Source of the DNA: Acinetobacter lwoffii | Lineage (GTDB): Bacteria > Pseudomonadota > Gammaproteobacteria > Pseudomonadales > Moraxellaceae | Assembly (NCBI RefSeq): GCF_024129735.1 | Contig: NZ_JAMXXK010000014.1 | Location: 1-63,571, forward strand | Direction: 5' to 3' | DNA length: 63,571 bases | Shown: positions 8,114 through 16,946 of the stretch, in pieces | Numbering within the stretch: the first letter of the stretch is position 1 | Layout: every line of letters begins with the position of its first letter | Notes under the pieces: model-generated | Databases searched by the model: none | Told to the model about the DNA's origin: nothing | Seen by the model: the letters and a program-made list of their open reading frames with translations, nothing else | Translations under genes and position numbers: made by a program

Positions 8114-9895
8114 ATGCCAATTTATAACGCGCCACTTGCCGATATGAAATTCATCCTGAACGATGTCTTCAATGCAGAACAGTTCTGGCAGGCCAATGAA
8201 AATCTAGCGCATCTGGATGCTGCGACAGCAGAAGCGATTCTTGAAGAAATGGCAAAATTTTCGCAAAACGTCATGCTTCCACTGAACCGTACAGGTGATG
8301 AAGAAGGCGCAAAAATTGAAAATGGCAATGTGACCACACCTGCTGGCTTTAAAGAAGCATTCAAACAATATGCAGAAGGCGGCTGGATTGGTCTGGGCGC
8401 AGATATGGAATGGGGCGGCCAGGAAATGCCGAAAATGCTGACAGTACTTTCTGATGAAATGCTGTTCGCGACCAACCCATCTTTTATGCTGTATCCACTG
8501 CTTTCTGTTGGTGCAGGCATGGCGTTGAATAGCTATGCTTCACAAGCACAAAAAGAAACCTATTTACCTAAAATTTATTCGGGCGAATGGTCAGGCACCA
8601 TGTGCTTAACTGAACCACATGCCGGTACTGATCTGGGTATTATCAAGACCAAAGCTGAACGTAACGAAGACGGCACTTATAGCATCAGCGGCACCAAGAT
8701 TTTCATCACTGGCGGTGACCATGACCTGGCGGAAAACATCATTCATTTAGTTCTGGCAAAAACCCCAGATGCGCCTGCCGGCTCTCGTGGTATTTCCCTC
8801 TTCATCGTACCGAAATTCCTGGTGAATGAAGATGGTTCTATTGGCGAACGTAACCCGGTCGGCCCAGGTTCAATCGAACACAAGATGGGAATCAAGGCAT
8901 CAGCAACCTGTGTAATGAACTTTGACGGTGCGAAAGGTTACCTCGTTGGTAAAGAAAATGAAGGTCTCGCTGCAATGTTCGTGATGATGAACTATGAACG
9001 TCTGTCGATGGGTATCCAAGGCCTAGGTGCTTCTGAATTCGCTTATCAAAACGCTGCGCAATATGCGACAGACCGTTTACAGGGTCGCAGCGCGGCTGGC
9101 GTTCAATCACCAAACAAACCTGCGGACAGTATTCTAGTGCATGGTGATGTACGCCGTATGCTGCTGAATGTACGTGCCAATAATGAAGCTTCACGTGCAT
9201 TCGCCGTGTATGTAGGTCAACAGTTGGATATCACCAAATTCTCGACTGATCCTGAAGCGGTGAAAAAAGCCAATGACCGTGTTGCGCTATTAACACCAAT
9301 CGCGAAAGCGTATTTAACGGATACCGCATTCCAAGCGACATTAGATGCACAAATGGTCTTCGGTGGTCATGGCTATATCCGTGAATGGGGCTTGGAGCAA
9401 TGTATCCGTGACCTGCGTATTTCCCAGATCTATGAAGGCACCAACGGCGTACAGTCACAAGATTTGATCGGCCGTAAAACCATTAAATGTGGCGGCGAAT
9501 ATATCTCTGAATATATCTCTGAAATCCGTGACTTTGCCAATAGTCTGGATGCAGACCTGAACTTCATTAAAGATGCCACACTGGATGCAGCGACTGAAGT
9601 TGAATCAGTGACTCAGTATATTCTGGAAGCAGCAAGAGAAAGTCATGACTTTCCGAATGCGACCGCAGTCGACTATCTGCACGCTGTAGGTCTGTTGAGT
9701 TTCTCTTATATGTTTGCGCGCATTGCCAATGCAGCGAAAAATAAAGAAGGTGAGTTCTATCAAAATAAACTCGCTCTGGCACGTTATTTTGTACAACGCA
9801 TTCTGCCTGAACTGGCATTACGCATTACTAAAGTGAAATCAGGTTCTGACATCATCATGAACTTCTCTGAAGATTATTTCACGACTCAAGCTTAA
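8114..9895 (+). CDS. Acyl-CoA dehydrogenase, long type, second paralogue
   Basis: A 593-residue paralogue of the gene at 6143; both open with MP-x-Y-x-AP and a D-M-x-F segment. It carries the same motifs: TMCLTEPHAGTDLG, GSIEHKMGIKA and IYEGTNGVQ with probable catalytic Glu441, plus the C-terminal helical extension of the DmdC-like ACAD group. The role is FAD-linked alpha-beta dehydrogenation of an acyl-CoA; the substrate is not readable. The paralogues differ through the last 150 residues, which may reflect different chain-length ranges. It has its own upstream inverted repeats and a strong terminator, so it is an independent unit. Confidence 0.92.
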   Translation: MPIYNAPLADMKFILNDVFNAEQFWQANENLAHLDAATAEAILEEMAKFSQNVMLPLNRTGDEEGAKIENGNVTTPAGFKEAFKQYAEGGWIGLGADMEWGGQEMPKMLTVLSDEMLFATNPSFMLYPLLSVGAGMALNSYASQAQKETYLPKIYSGEWSGTMCLTEPHAGTDLGIIKTKAERNEDGTYSISGTKIFITGGDHDLAENIIHLVLAKTPDAPAGSRGISLFIVPKFLVNEDGSIGERNPVGPGSIEHKMGIKASATCVMNFDGAKGYLVGKENEGLAAMFVMMNYERLSMGIQGLGASEFAYQNAAQYATDRLQGRSAAGVQSPNKPADSILVHGDVRRMLLNVRANNEASRAFAVYVGQQLDITKFSTDPEAVKKANDRVALLTPIAKAYLTDTAFQATLDAQMVFGGHGYIREWGLEQCIRDLRISQIYEGTNGVQSQDLIGRKTIKCGGEYISEYISEIRDFANSLDADLNFIKDATLDAATEVESVTQYILEAARESHDFPNATAVDYLHAVGLLSFSYMFARIANAAKNKEGEFYQNKLALARYFVQRILPELALRITKVKSGSDIIMNFSEDYFTTQA

Positions 9896-9911
9896 GCTGA
9901 AAATCTGCAAT

Positions 9912-9941
9912 AAAAAACGCCTGCATCAGCAGGCGTTTTTT
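9912..9941. terminator. Bidirectional terminator between convergent genes
   Basis: AAAAAACGCCTGC, loop ATCA, GCAGGCGTTTTTT: a 13-base perfect stem with A and T runs on both sides. It serves the acyl-CoA dehydrogenase gene (+) and the small gene at 9957 (-). Confidence 0.95.
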
Positions 9942-9956
9942 ATGAAAATGCAACAA

Positions 9957-10163
9957 TTAAACTTTTTGAATCAGTAAGGTATCCGGCTGATTATTGCTCT
10001 TCGGATTCAGATGTTTATTCACAATTTTGATATTCCCCTCTGACTCTAAAGACTCGCAGAGTTCCACCACCTTTTGCATATCTTCAACCTTAATGCCTAC
10101 GCCGAGGATTAATTTTTTTCCGGCTTCTAATTGGCTAATTTTTGTTTGAATTTTATCTAACAC
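9957..10163 (-). CDS. Small conserved-looking protein of unknown function
   Basis: A 68-residue soluble protein (LDKIQTKISQLEAGKKLILGV...). It starts at GTG with GGAG eight bases upstream. Its composition suggests a beta-alpha-beta fold: a central helix with alternating acidic residues (VEDMQKVVELCESLESEG) and a KIVNKHLNPKS segment. There is no signal peptide and no recognised motif. It shares a strong bidirectional terminator with the preceding gene and diverges from psiE, so it is an independent unit. Confidence 0.7.
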   Translation of the reverse strand: MLDKIQTKISQLEAGKKLILGVGIKVEDMQKVVELCESLESEGNIKIVNKHLNPKSNNQPDTLLIQKV

Positions 10164-10337
10164 TTTTTTCTCCTATTTATTCAATGTTACCACCCATACA
10201 ATATAGCAATTTAGTCTAAAAAAAGCGCAAAAGTTCAAATAATTTAATCTTTATTTTTCATTCAATCATTCTGTGCATGATCTTTGCACGTTATTCTGCA
10301 ACTATCTTTATTTCACATGAAAAATCAGGAGGATAAT

Positions 10338-10835
10338 ATGTCTAAATCACGTCCGAAAATTGAAAAATTTGAAGCTCTCCTCGACCGTCTTGGCAATCTT
10401 GCTGTAGAAAGCTTTCATTATATTGCGCTGTTTATTATTGGCTGTATGGTGATCTGGTCCGCTGGCCATACCGTCATTGACATTCTGACCGTGAAACAGT
10501 TCGCCACCATTGACGACATTCTTCTGTTGTTTATTTATCTGGAACTTGGTGCCATGGTCGGCATCTATTTCAAAACCAACCATATGCCAGTACGTTTCCT
10601 GATTTATATTGCGATTACTGCACTGACCCGTTTGCTGATTGCAGATATTCAACACACGCATAAAGCCAGTATGGATCTGGTGATTATTACTGGTTCAATT
10701 CTGATTTTGGCCTTTGCGATATTAGTGGTGCGCTATGCCTCATGGACCTATCCATCCGTGATTCGTGACAAACATAGTGAAAAGCCACTGCCACTCGGCA
10801 AAACACCGCGCCCAGAAGATGATGAATTGGCATAG
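10338..10835 (+). CDS. psiE: PsiE family inner-membrane protein
   Basis: A 165-residue membrane protein from the ATG at 10338, chosen because AGGAGG lies ideally placed at 10328-10333; the upstream in-frame ATG at 10284 has no such site. Four hydrophobic helices are visible at about 25-45, 60-82, 86-104 and 112-132, and the tail is charged. The pattern (LESFHYIALFIIG-like first helix, then YLELGAMVGIYFKTNHMPVRFLIYIAITALTR) matches the PsiE family, named for phosphate-starvation induction in E. coli. Biochemical function is unknown. No Pho box was recognised upstream, so regulation by phosphate here is not supported by the sequence. Confidence 0.85.
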   Translation: MSKSRPKIEKFEALLDRLGNLAVESFHYIALFIIGCMVIWSAGHTVIDILTVKQFATIDDILLLFIYLELGAMVGIYFKTNHMPVRFLIYIAITALTRLLIADIQHTHKASMDLVIITGSILILAFAILVVRYASWTYPSVIRDKHSEKPLPLGKTPRPEDDELA

Positions 10836-10931
10836 TCTTTTAAGCCCTCTTTTTTTTGCACTTCAGCTTAAAGTAATACTTAAGCCTCGTTTAGGGTTTT
10901 GGGAGATTTATCTCAAGCAACCTCTCCCTAG

Positions 10932-10952
10932 CCCTCTCCTCACAGGAGAGGG
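10932..10952. repeat. Short dispersed-type palindrome
   Basis: CCCTCTCCT, loop CAC, AGGAGAGGG, preceded by CCTCTCCCTAG. This GC-rich motif after psiE resembles dispersed intergenic palindromes of gamma-proteobacteria and could end the psiE transcript, though no T run directly follows. Confidence 0.6.
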
Positions 10953-11018
10953 AACTATTTTGGTCTTTTTAGTTATTTACGCTTATTACTGAATTATCCG
11001 TTCAGAATTTAAAACAGT

Positions 11019-11471
11019 TTAACGATTCGGCATCAGTACATAGCGTCCGTTTTCATAAATCCAGTAGCTGCCACGCGGTGGTGCTGGTAATCCTAAACGC
11101 TGCCAATCGGTAATTACCGTATATCTCGAACTTTCAATTCGGGCTACATCCGGATCGCCATTGACCCAACTATAACTATTCGAATTTTGATAAATGGTGG
11201 TCGGTGCCTGATACTGAATATTTAATCCACTTTGACTCTGTGCAGGTGGATAGCCCCAATGTGGTGGTCGTTGCGGGTAATGTGGTTTTGGTGGCAGCGG
11301 ACGTTGCGGATAATGCTGCCGTGGTGGATCATAAGATCGTGGAGCGCTGCGATAATTCGGTACAGATCGATCTACACCGCTATAACCCACCCAGGCATTG
11401 TCAGCCATCGTCTGTGCAGAAGCCCCCAATAGCAAAGCAGCGAATATTGCACTCGATAGTACGATTCTCAT
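11019..11471 (-). CDS. Secreted Pro-rich protein with RcnB-like C-terminus
   Basis: A 150-residue exported protein. The signal peptide (MRIVLSSAIFAALLLGASAQTMA) is followed by a Pro/Tyr/His/Arg-rich low-complexity segment (about 35-80, repeated YPQRP/KPHYPQRP units). A compact C-terminal part reads TDWQRLGLPAPPRGSYWIYENGRYVLM, which resembles the RcnB/YXWGXW-type periplasmic domain. Known RcnB helps nickel-cobalt homeostasis in E. coli, but the C-terminal motif occurs in many proteins of unknown role, so a metal function is speculative. A GAGGAAGC site precedes the ATG. It appears monocistronic. Confidence 0.75.
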   Translation of the reverse strand: MRIVLSSAIFAALLLGASAQTMADNAWVGYSGVDRSVPNYRSAPRSYDPPRQHYPQRPLPPKPHYPQRPPHWGYPPAQSQSGLNIQYQAPTTIYQNSNSYSWVNGDPDVARIESSRYTVITDWQRLGLPAPPRGSYWIYENGRYVLMPNR

Positions 11472-11651
11472 TTGAGCTTCCTCCGAATAATCTGCTTATA
11501 TTTTAAACAAAATAGATGCAGAAAATATGGATAAGCTCGCTGGAGCTGCAATTTTTTGTAATGCGCTCGCCTATTTTCAATCTGACAGGCACGTCGGCAA
11601 GCTACTGCTTTATGCTAAAATTACTTTTTTTAATGTTTCGAGTTGAATACT

Positions 11652-12110
11652 GTGTCTGATTTAAATTTCGATCGTTTACATGAATATTTTTCTAAAGTGC
11701 CGAGTGTTCAGAAAGAACGGATTGATAGCTATGGTTCAGATGGCAAACAGGCATGGTGGTTTAAGTTTCAGATCAATGTCGATCATCCGCTGGCTTGGCA
11801 AACTGTGCAAGAATTAGGTCATGTCCTGAATTATATTTCTAAAAATGAACGTCTCCCAACTCAGTTCCTTCCAGTTTCGCCACCGCCATATATGAATGGT
11901 GTAGCCAAAGATTTCCTGTCTTGGGTGATCCAGTGTAATCACGCAGATTTCCCACCCGATGTAGTTTGTGACTGGTTAGAAGCGCGTTTACCAAATCCGG
12001 TTGATGATGAAGCGCAATGGAAAATTAAAACCGATATTTCTGAGCTGGATGAATTAACGGATAAAGAGCTGGATCAGCTGGTTCCGCCGAATCCAGAATC
12101 AAAAAGCTGA
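11652..12110 (+). CDS. Conserved hypothetical soluble protein
   Basis: About 152 residues (SDLNFDRLHEYFSKVP...). The frame opens with TTG at 11643, but the GTG at 11652, nine bases after GAG, is a plausible alternative, so the exact start is uncertain. There is no signal peptide and no membrane segment. It is Trp-rich and acidic, with Trp in WWFKFQ, LAWQTV, LSWVIQ, DWLEARL and AQWKIK, and it ends in a Lys/Ser tail. No family was recognised. It converges on the phospholipase D gene with a complex palindromic repeat between them. Confidence 0.7.
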   Translation: MSDLNFDRLHEYFSKVPSVQKERIDSYGSDGKQAWWFKFQINVDHPLAWQTVQELGHVLNYISKNERLPTQFLPVSPPPYMNGVAKDFLSWVIQCNHADFPPDVVCDWLEARLPNPVDDEAQWKIKTDISELDELTDKELDQLVPPNPESKS

Positions 12111-12120
12111 TAATAAAAAA

Positions 12121-12190
12121 TCTCCCTAACTCCCTCTTTTTCAAAGAGGGACTTTCCTCCCTTTTTAAAAAGGGAGGTCAGGAGGGATTT
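12121..12190. repeat. Composite palindromic repeat between convergent genes
   Basis: Two hairpins in a row: CCCTCTTT-ttc-AAAGAGGG (12132-12150), then the 22-base perfect palindrome made of CCTCCCTTTTT (12156-12166) and AAAAAGGGAGG (12167-12177). Outer arms (AATCTCCCTAAC and CAGGAGGGATTT) are also partly complementary, giving a cruciform-like unit. This type of element is familiar from Acinetobacter intergenic regions and probably works as a bidirectional terminator. Confidence 0.8.
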
Positions 12191-12194
12191 AAAA

Positions 12195-13658
12195 TTAAAA
12201 CGTCGACCAGCCGCTCCATTCCATAAAACGATACAGCCAATATTTAAAGAACGAGTTTTCTGCATATTGAGTGTAATCTACGCTCATCGAACGGCCATTT
12301 AGATTTGACCATGCACCCTCAAAATATTGCTGGGCATCCCGGAAGACTTCAGCCTGAGGCTGACCCACCACGCGCATATTGGTTTCCAGATTATAGTTTT
12401 TCAAATTGCGCACTGTAAAATTGGCCGAGCCTAAAATCATTTCAGCTTGCTGAGCGCTGCGCTTTATCAGTATTTTGCTATGGCATTGCTCGCCTTGAGT
12501 ACGACACCAGCGCACATCTATACCTGCCTCGTGCAATTCTGAAGCCACCTGCCGGTTTGGAATTCCATTCTTTTCACGGCCAAAGGCATCTTTATTTGGG
12601 TCGAGTAAAATCCGGACTTTGACACCACGCTCATGGGCCGCTATCAGACTTTTGATAATTTTTCGCTCAGACAGATAAAACATTGCCAGATCAATCTGTT
12701 CACTGGCTTTCGCGGTCTGAATCAGATTCAGAATCGCATCATAAATGGCTTTTTCAGTCAGCACCTGAGCTTGTGGCTGGCTACTGTCTGCCTGAAAATC
12801 CCCAGCGACAATGGCTGGCATATTCGCTTGTGACATCATGCCCACAGACAGTTCTGTTTTCAAAATATCCACAGCTGTGCTCCCCCAGACCAATAAACCA
12901 ATATTGGAATGCCGTGAACTGCCATCATGCGGATTCATGGATGTGACCAGTGCTTTCCAGCCTTGATCGGTATCCACCACCATAGTTTTGCGATGATTGG
13001 CTTTAAAGTTAAACAAATCAAAATAACTGCGCAGGGTAATTTTTTCTGTTCCAAATGGATTCGGCAACCAGCCTGTTTCCGGATTATTGCCAATCCCCTG
13101 GCAACAGATATACCAGAAGCCGGACCAGCTTGGATTGGAGGCCCGCAACGGCGTCAGATTGGTTTCAATCACATCAATACCGTGCTGACGTAATTCCCGA
13201 TACTGCTCGGATCTAATCCCGCCATAAACTGAATTGATCGGATCGGTAATAAACTTGATTTCCACCTCAGGCTGCAGCAGGCGCTTACTGATTAAAGCAT
13301 CACTCAGCTGTTGACTCAATGCCTGATGCTGCTGCGTAGATGCACCGGTTTGCTGATTAAATAAAAACATATCTAGCACAATCAGCGATTTGGCCTCTTC
13401 AATCATTTTCAGCATTTCATTAAAAATACGATGATCTAAATGCTGTTTTCCTTCGGCATCCAGATAAGTCTGATCGGCTAGAAACTTGACTTCGGCATGG
13501 CGCAGCTTGCCCGTATAATTCAGACCTTCCGGCAAAGGCTTATACGTGTGGTAGATCGCCGAAGCCAGATAACCCACGGCCAGCATACTAATGATCAAAG
13601 CCACATAACGGCGATTCGACCAGTTTAATTTATTGTGAATTCGTTGAAAGATACGCAT
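12195..13658 (-). CDS. Membrane-anchored phospholipase D family protein
   Basis: A 487-residue protein of the phospholipase D superfamily. An N-terminal hydrophobic helix (about 18-36) anchors it. Both catalytic HKD motifs are visible: NHRKTMVVD in the first half and CHSKILIKR with GSANFT in the second, the pair forming one active site through phosphohistidine. Family members include cardiolipin synthases, phosphatidyltransferases and nucleases. Length and the anchor suggest a cardiolipin synthase-like or phospholipid-processing enzyme, but the substrate is not certain. The ATG comes two bases after the T tract of the znuD terminator, and the only Shine-Dalgarno-like AGG lies inside that hairpin, so structure and translation could interact. 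Confidence 0.85.
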   Translation of the reverse strand: MRIFQRIHNKLNWSNRRYVALIISMLAVGYLASAIYHTYKPLPEGLNYTGKLRHAEVKFLADQTYLDAEGKQHLDHRIFNEMLKMIEEAKSLIVLDMFLFNQQTGASTQQHQALSQQLSDALISKRLLQPEVEIKFITDPINSVYGGIRSEQYRELRQHGIDVIETNLTPLRASNPSWSGFWYICCQGIGNNPETGWLPNPFGTEKITLRSYFDLFNFKANHRKTMVVDTDQGWKALVTSMNPHDGSSRHSNIGLLVWGSTAVDILKTELSVGMMSQANMPAIVAGDFQADSSQPQAQVLTEKAIYDAILNLIQTAKASEQIDLAMFYLSERKIIKSLIAAHERGVKVRILLDPNKDAFGREKNGIPNRQVASELHEAGIDVRWCRTQGEQCHSKILIKRSAQQAEMILGSANFTVRNLKNYNLETNMRVVGQPQAEVFRDAQQYFEGAWSNLNGRSMSVDYTQYAENSFFKYWLYRFMEWSGWSTF

Positions 13659-13660
13659 AA

Positions 13661-13697
13661 GAAAAAACCTAACCCAATATACTCAGGCTAGGTTTTA
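13661..13697 (-). terminator. Terminator of znuD, abutting the next start codon
   Basis: On the minus strand AAACCTAGCC pairs with GGGTTAGGTTT (one bulge), followed by TTTTC and then, within two bases, the ATG of the phospholipase D gene. Confidence 0.75.
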
Positions 13698-13764
13698 TCT
13701 TATGATTTTTCAAGTAGATTTCAGTGAGATCTAGATGATTTAGTCGATTATTTCAGTAGACCTG

Positions 13765-15879
13765 TTAGAAATCATACTGTACGCCGACGGTAAAGTTGCG
13801 ACCCACCTGCGGAATATTAGACAGGAATGAAGTATGTGAATACACCTGATCATCGAGCAGGTTATTGGCCTTGAAATAAACTCGATAAGCATTGTTATCT
13901 GCAATGCTATTGGCATAACTCAGGCCAACATTCACCATATTGTAGCCTTGGGTTTCATCTTCATAGCTGGCGATCTTGTCCTGATTAAAGACATGATAAT
14001 ACTCAGCCAAACCTGACCAGCCATCGGCAAAGTCTGCTTCTACTTTGGTGCCTAAGCGACCTGCAGGTACACGTGGTGCATTCTCAGCTTCAATCTTGCC
14101 ACGCACATAGTCCCCAAAGACGCTGACTTTATACATATCATTGATCTGATAACCGGCTTGTGCTTCTGTACCATAAAATCTAGCTTTGTCTTGGGTATAT
14201 TGCACGCCACGTAAATTACCTTTCTGCGCTACCGTTTCGCCATAGATATAATCATCAAACCAGTTGTGATAGACATGCACATGGTAATCCAGTTTATCCC
14301 CTTCATAATGCAGACCTAACTCGAGATTATTTGAAGTTTCTTTATCGAGATCAGGATTACCGAGTTCATAGGTATTGGTCGCAAAATGCAAGCCATCAGC
14401 ATAGAGTTCTTGAGCTAAAGGCAAACGCTGCTGATGAGATCCCACCACAGAAAGTTTGTAGTTCGGTGCAAATTCCCAGTTGGCAGCAGCGGATGCAGAG
14501 ACACCAGTCCCCGAATAATCTTTCTGATCCGAATCTACTTTCACTTTTTGATGATCGACACGCGCACCAAGTTCAACATGCACATCGCCAAGTTGCTTAT
14601 GTTCTAAAGCAAAAAGACTGAATTTGTCAGTTTTTGTGTCCGGCATCACGACACCTGAACCATGAGCATGATGTTCTTCATCGTCCTCATCGCCATCTTC
14701 ATGATGGTCATGGTCTGATGCGGCAAGATTAATTTTTTGCTGTGAAATCTGGGTTCCAATCACCCCTTCCCAGCCTGCAACTGGCACGTGAACTAACTCT
14801 AAACGGCCGTCATAACCTTTGCTTTTAAAGTTACTGATGACTTCACTTTCTTCAAGTTCATCGTGTTCATAATCAGTAATGCTGGCATGTGCACGTAATT
14901 TTTCAATACCGGCAAAAGGCTGTTCCAGTTCGGTGCGTACTTCATAGCGTTCAGATTTTAAATCTACCCATGGTCCACCATGCTCTTCATGGGCTGATGC
15001 ATCTGGGTCAGGTGTTGGACAACCATGAAAATGATCACCATGTAAAACACAACCATGATATTCATGACTATGACCTGGCAAACCATACTGATCCTGACGG
15101 TTACTATAAGACAAACCAACAAAACCACGATCATGAATCCATGATCCGCCAATATTGACCGTTTGCCCTTCAGCAAAAGTATTGCCCACACGACGTTCTT
15201 TTTCTAATTCGTCATCATGCTCATGAAAATAATCAGGTGCAATATAATCATTGGCGTTACGCTTTGAGCCTTCTACACGCAAAGCAAAGTTTTCACCAAT
15301 ACCCGCTGTTACACCAGCACTTGCCAGTTTTTCATCACTGCCGCTGTTATAACGCAGGCCGACTGTACCTTCCAAACCATCTTCAGGCATTTGAGTTGGG
15401 ATTTTTTGATCAGTGACATTCACCAACCCACCAACTGTACCGGCACCATAAAGCAAGGTCGATGGACCGCGAATCACTTCGACCTGTTTCGCCAGAATCG
15501 GATCAACGGTGACAGCATGGTCAGGAGACAAAGTGGATACATCCGCTGTTTCAGACGCATGCTGCAACACTTTCACACGTGGACCATCTTGACCCCGAAT
15601 CACCGGACGGCTTGAGCCTGAACCATATTGATTAGAATAAACACCAAGCTCATCTGCCAAGGCATCACCAATGGTGGGGGCGCGTTCAGACAGTGCTTTC
15701 TGATCCACGAAATGATCTGCAACTGCAAAATCTGCTGCAGTCTGCACCAATGGATGAGCTTGCACCTGAATCGTGTCCATGGTCTGAACCGGAATAGAAG
15801 ATGAGGATTGCTCTGCAAATACTGTAGGTGCAACTACAGCAAAAATTGACAATGTTATTAGATTCTTAGGAAAGGACAT
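13765..15879 (-). CDS. znuD: Zinc TonB-dependent outer-membrane receptor ZnuD
   Basis: A 704-residue TonB-dependent receptor. Signal peptide to about residue 22; TonB box region DTIQVQAH (35-42); plug domain to about 165 with RPVIRGQDGPRVKVLQ and the EVIRGPSTLLYGAG motif; then a 22-strand-type barrel ending in Phe (VGVQYDF). Two extracellular loops are metal-ligand rich: 270-300 with nine His and two Cys (277, 287), and 389-407, an Asp/Glu/His tract. This matches the ZnuD family of zinc importers known in Neisseria and Acinetobacter. A near-perfect Zur box lies upstream at 15910-15928. The gene has its own terminator. Zinc specificity is a strong inference from family, His loops and operator. 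Confidence 0.93.
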   Translation of the reverse strand: MSFPKNLITLSIFAVVAPTVFAEQSSSSIPVQTMDTIQVQAHPLVQTAADFAVADHFVDQKALSERAPTIGDALADELGVYSNQYGSGSSRPVIRGQDGPRVKVLQHASETADVSTLSPDHAVTVDPILAKQVEVIRGPSTLLYGAGTVGGLVNVTDQKIPTQMPEDGLEGTVGLRYNSGSDEKLASAGVTAGIGENFALRVEGSKRNANDYIAPDYFHEHDDELEKERRVGNTFAEGQTVNIGGSWIHDRGFVGLSYSNRQDQYGLPGHSHEYHGCVLHGDHFHGCPTPDPDASAHEEHGGPWVDLKSERYEVRTELEQPFAGIEKLRAHASITDYEHDELEESEVISNFKSKGYDGRLELVHVPVAGWEGVIGTQISQQKINLAASDHDHHEDGDEDDEEHHAHGSGVVMPDTKTDKFSLFALEHKQLGDVHVELGARVDHQKVKVDSDQKDYSGTGVSASAAANWEFAPNYKLSVVGSHQQRLPLAQELYADGLHFATNTYELGNPDLDKETSNNLELGLHYEGDKLDYHVHVYHNWFDDYIYGETVAQKGNLRGVQYTQDKARFYGTEAQAGYQINDMYKVSVFGDYVRGKIEAENAPRVPAGRLGTKVEADFADGWSGLAEYYHVFNQDKIASYEDETQGYNMVNVGLSYANSIADNNAYRVYFKANNLLDDQVYSHTSFLSNIPQVGRNFTVGVQYDF

Positions 15880-15909
15880 GACCGAAGCTCAAATTCAGTA
15901 ATCTGGGTG

Positions 15910-15928
15910 AATGTTATAATATAACATT
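15910..15928. promoter_or_regulatory. Zur box
   Basis: AATGTTATA-A-TATAACATT is a perfect 9-1-9 palindrome matching the gamma-proteobacterial Zur operator core. It lies 31 bases upstream of the znuD ATG. It could also touch the divergent gene at 16020, 92 bases away. Confidence 0.92.
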
Positions 15929-16019
15929 TCATTGTTTTTGCAATCCTTTACGATACTCAGTGTTATATTTTATTAGAATGTCCTTTGAATATTTTTGATT
16001 ACATTAAAACATTATCTTT

Positions 16020-16784
16020 ATGCCCTTTACCTTGTCGCATGCTGTGCTTGCTCCACCTATTTCATATTTGACTGGGAATAGACTTCCTGTTGCTGCGCTG
16101 GCGATTGGCTGTATGGTGCCCGATTTATATCGTCTCTTTACTTCGAGTAATTCAAATATCACGCATTTATGGTCTTCGCTGATACATCCTGACCTGTGGA
16201 TCGGACTTATTTTCTGCATGATCTGGTATGGTCTATATCGCCCAGCTATTTACCGTTTCATCGGTATTCAGCATGATTTAAAGATTCACAATATCCTTGC
16301 AGCACTAAAATTCATCCTGGTGATGTGTCTGGCAGTCATCATTGGTACAGCCACCCATTTAATCTGGGATGGACTAACGCATGTCGACTTTCGAACTTTT
16401 GCCTTTCATAACGTCTTAGCCCAACATTTTCAGTTGCTTGGACAAAGTTATCCGCTGCACCGAATTTTACAGATTGGCACCTCAGTGATTGTCTTGCCTC
16501 TTATCCTGTGGATGAGCCTGCATTACTATAAAACTCATCAGCAATATCTTGCAGTCAGTGTGAAAATCAAATCCTTTGCCTGGGGCTTATTGCTCTTTTC
16601 TATATTTACCGGCCTATTTTCTGTCTGGGATTATGCGCGCTATATTTCTACGGAAGTCTGGCAATCAGACCTCTATTATTTTACTGGTCGCTCGATCAAT
16701 GAATTTAGCCAAGGCTTTCTGATCACCTTCAGTCTGGGCTGTTTACTGTTTTTATTTTTAGACAGAGAGCACAGGATGGATTAA
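16020..16784 (+). CDS. DUF4184 family membrane protein
   Basis: A 254-residue integral membrane protein starting MPFTLSHAVLAPPISYL. The opening, with an early His and the following GNRLPVAALAIGCMVPDL, matches the DUF4184 family. About six hydrophobic segments can be seen (roughly 85-110, 120-135, 160-172, 185-205, 225-245 plus a first at 45-60). A mid-protein GTATHLIWDGLTH segment has conserved-looking His and Asp as in membrane metal hydrolases, but a catalytic role is not established. It diverges from znuD, and the shared intergenic region holds the Zur box, so co-regulation by zinc is possible but unproven. Confidence 0.8.
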   Translation: MPFTLSHAVLAPPISYLTGNRLPVAALAIGCMVPDLYRLFTSSNSNITHLWSSLIHPDLWIGLIFCMIWYGLYRPAIYRFIGIQHDLKIHNILAALKFILVMCLAVIIGTATHLIWDGLTHVDFRTFAFHNVLAQHFQLLGQSYPLHRILQIGTSVIVLPLILWMSLHYYKTHQQYLAVSVKIKSFAWGLLLFSIFTGLFSVWDYARYISTEVWQSDLYYFTGRSINEFSQGFLITFSLGCLLFLFLDREHRMD

Positions 16785-16946
16785 ACAAAGCACTGGCTTT
16801 GCGCCTATTCACTTTAAAATGATATTGTTTTTGACCCAAGTTCTTGTGACAACATGCCCAAAGAGGCATAATCCTACCTTTACTCAAAGCGGTACGCTGT
16901 TTACGTATTCGCTGACCTTAACCCATATAGTTGGATTTCTAACGCT

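Noticed and set aside
6143..9895. Recent tandem duplication of the acyl-CoA dehydrogenase gene
   Set aside because: The two proteins share motifs and length but differ through most positions, so the duplication is old or they were joined by other means.
10836..11018. Small open frame after psiE (to 10992)
   Set aside because: It overlaps the psiE end in another frame and runs through a dispersed palindrome; no ribosome site.
15957..15980. Second Zur box closer to the DUF4184 gene
   Set aside because: GTGTTATATTTTATTAGAATG has only a partial half site and no good symmetry.
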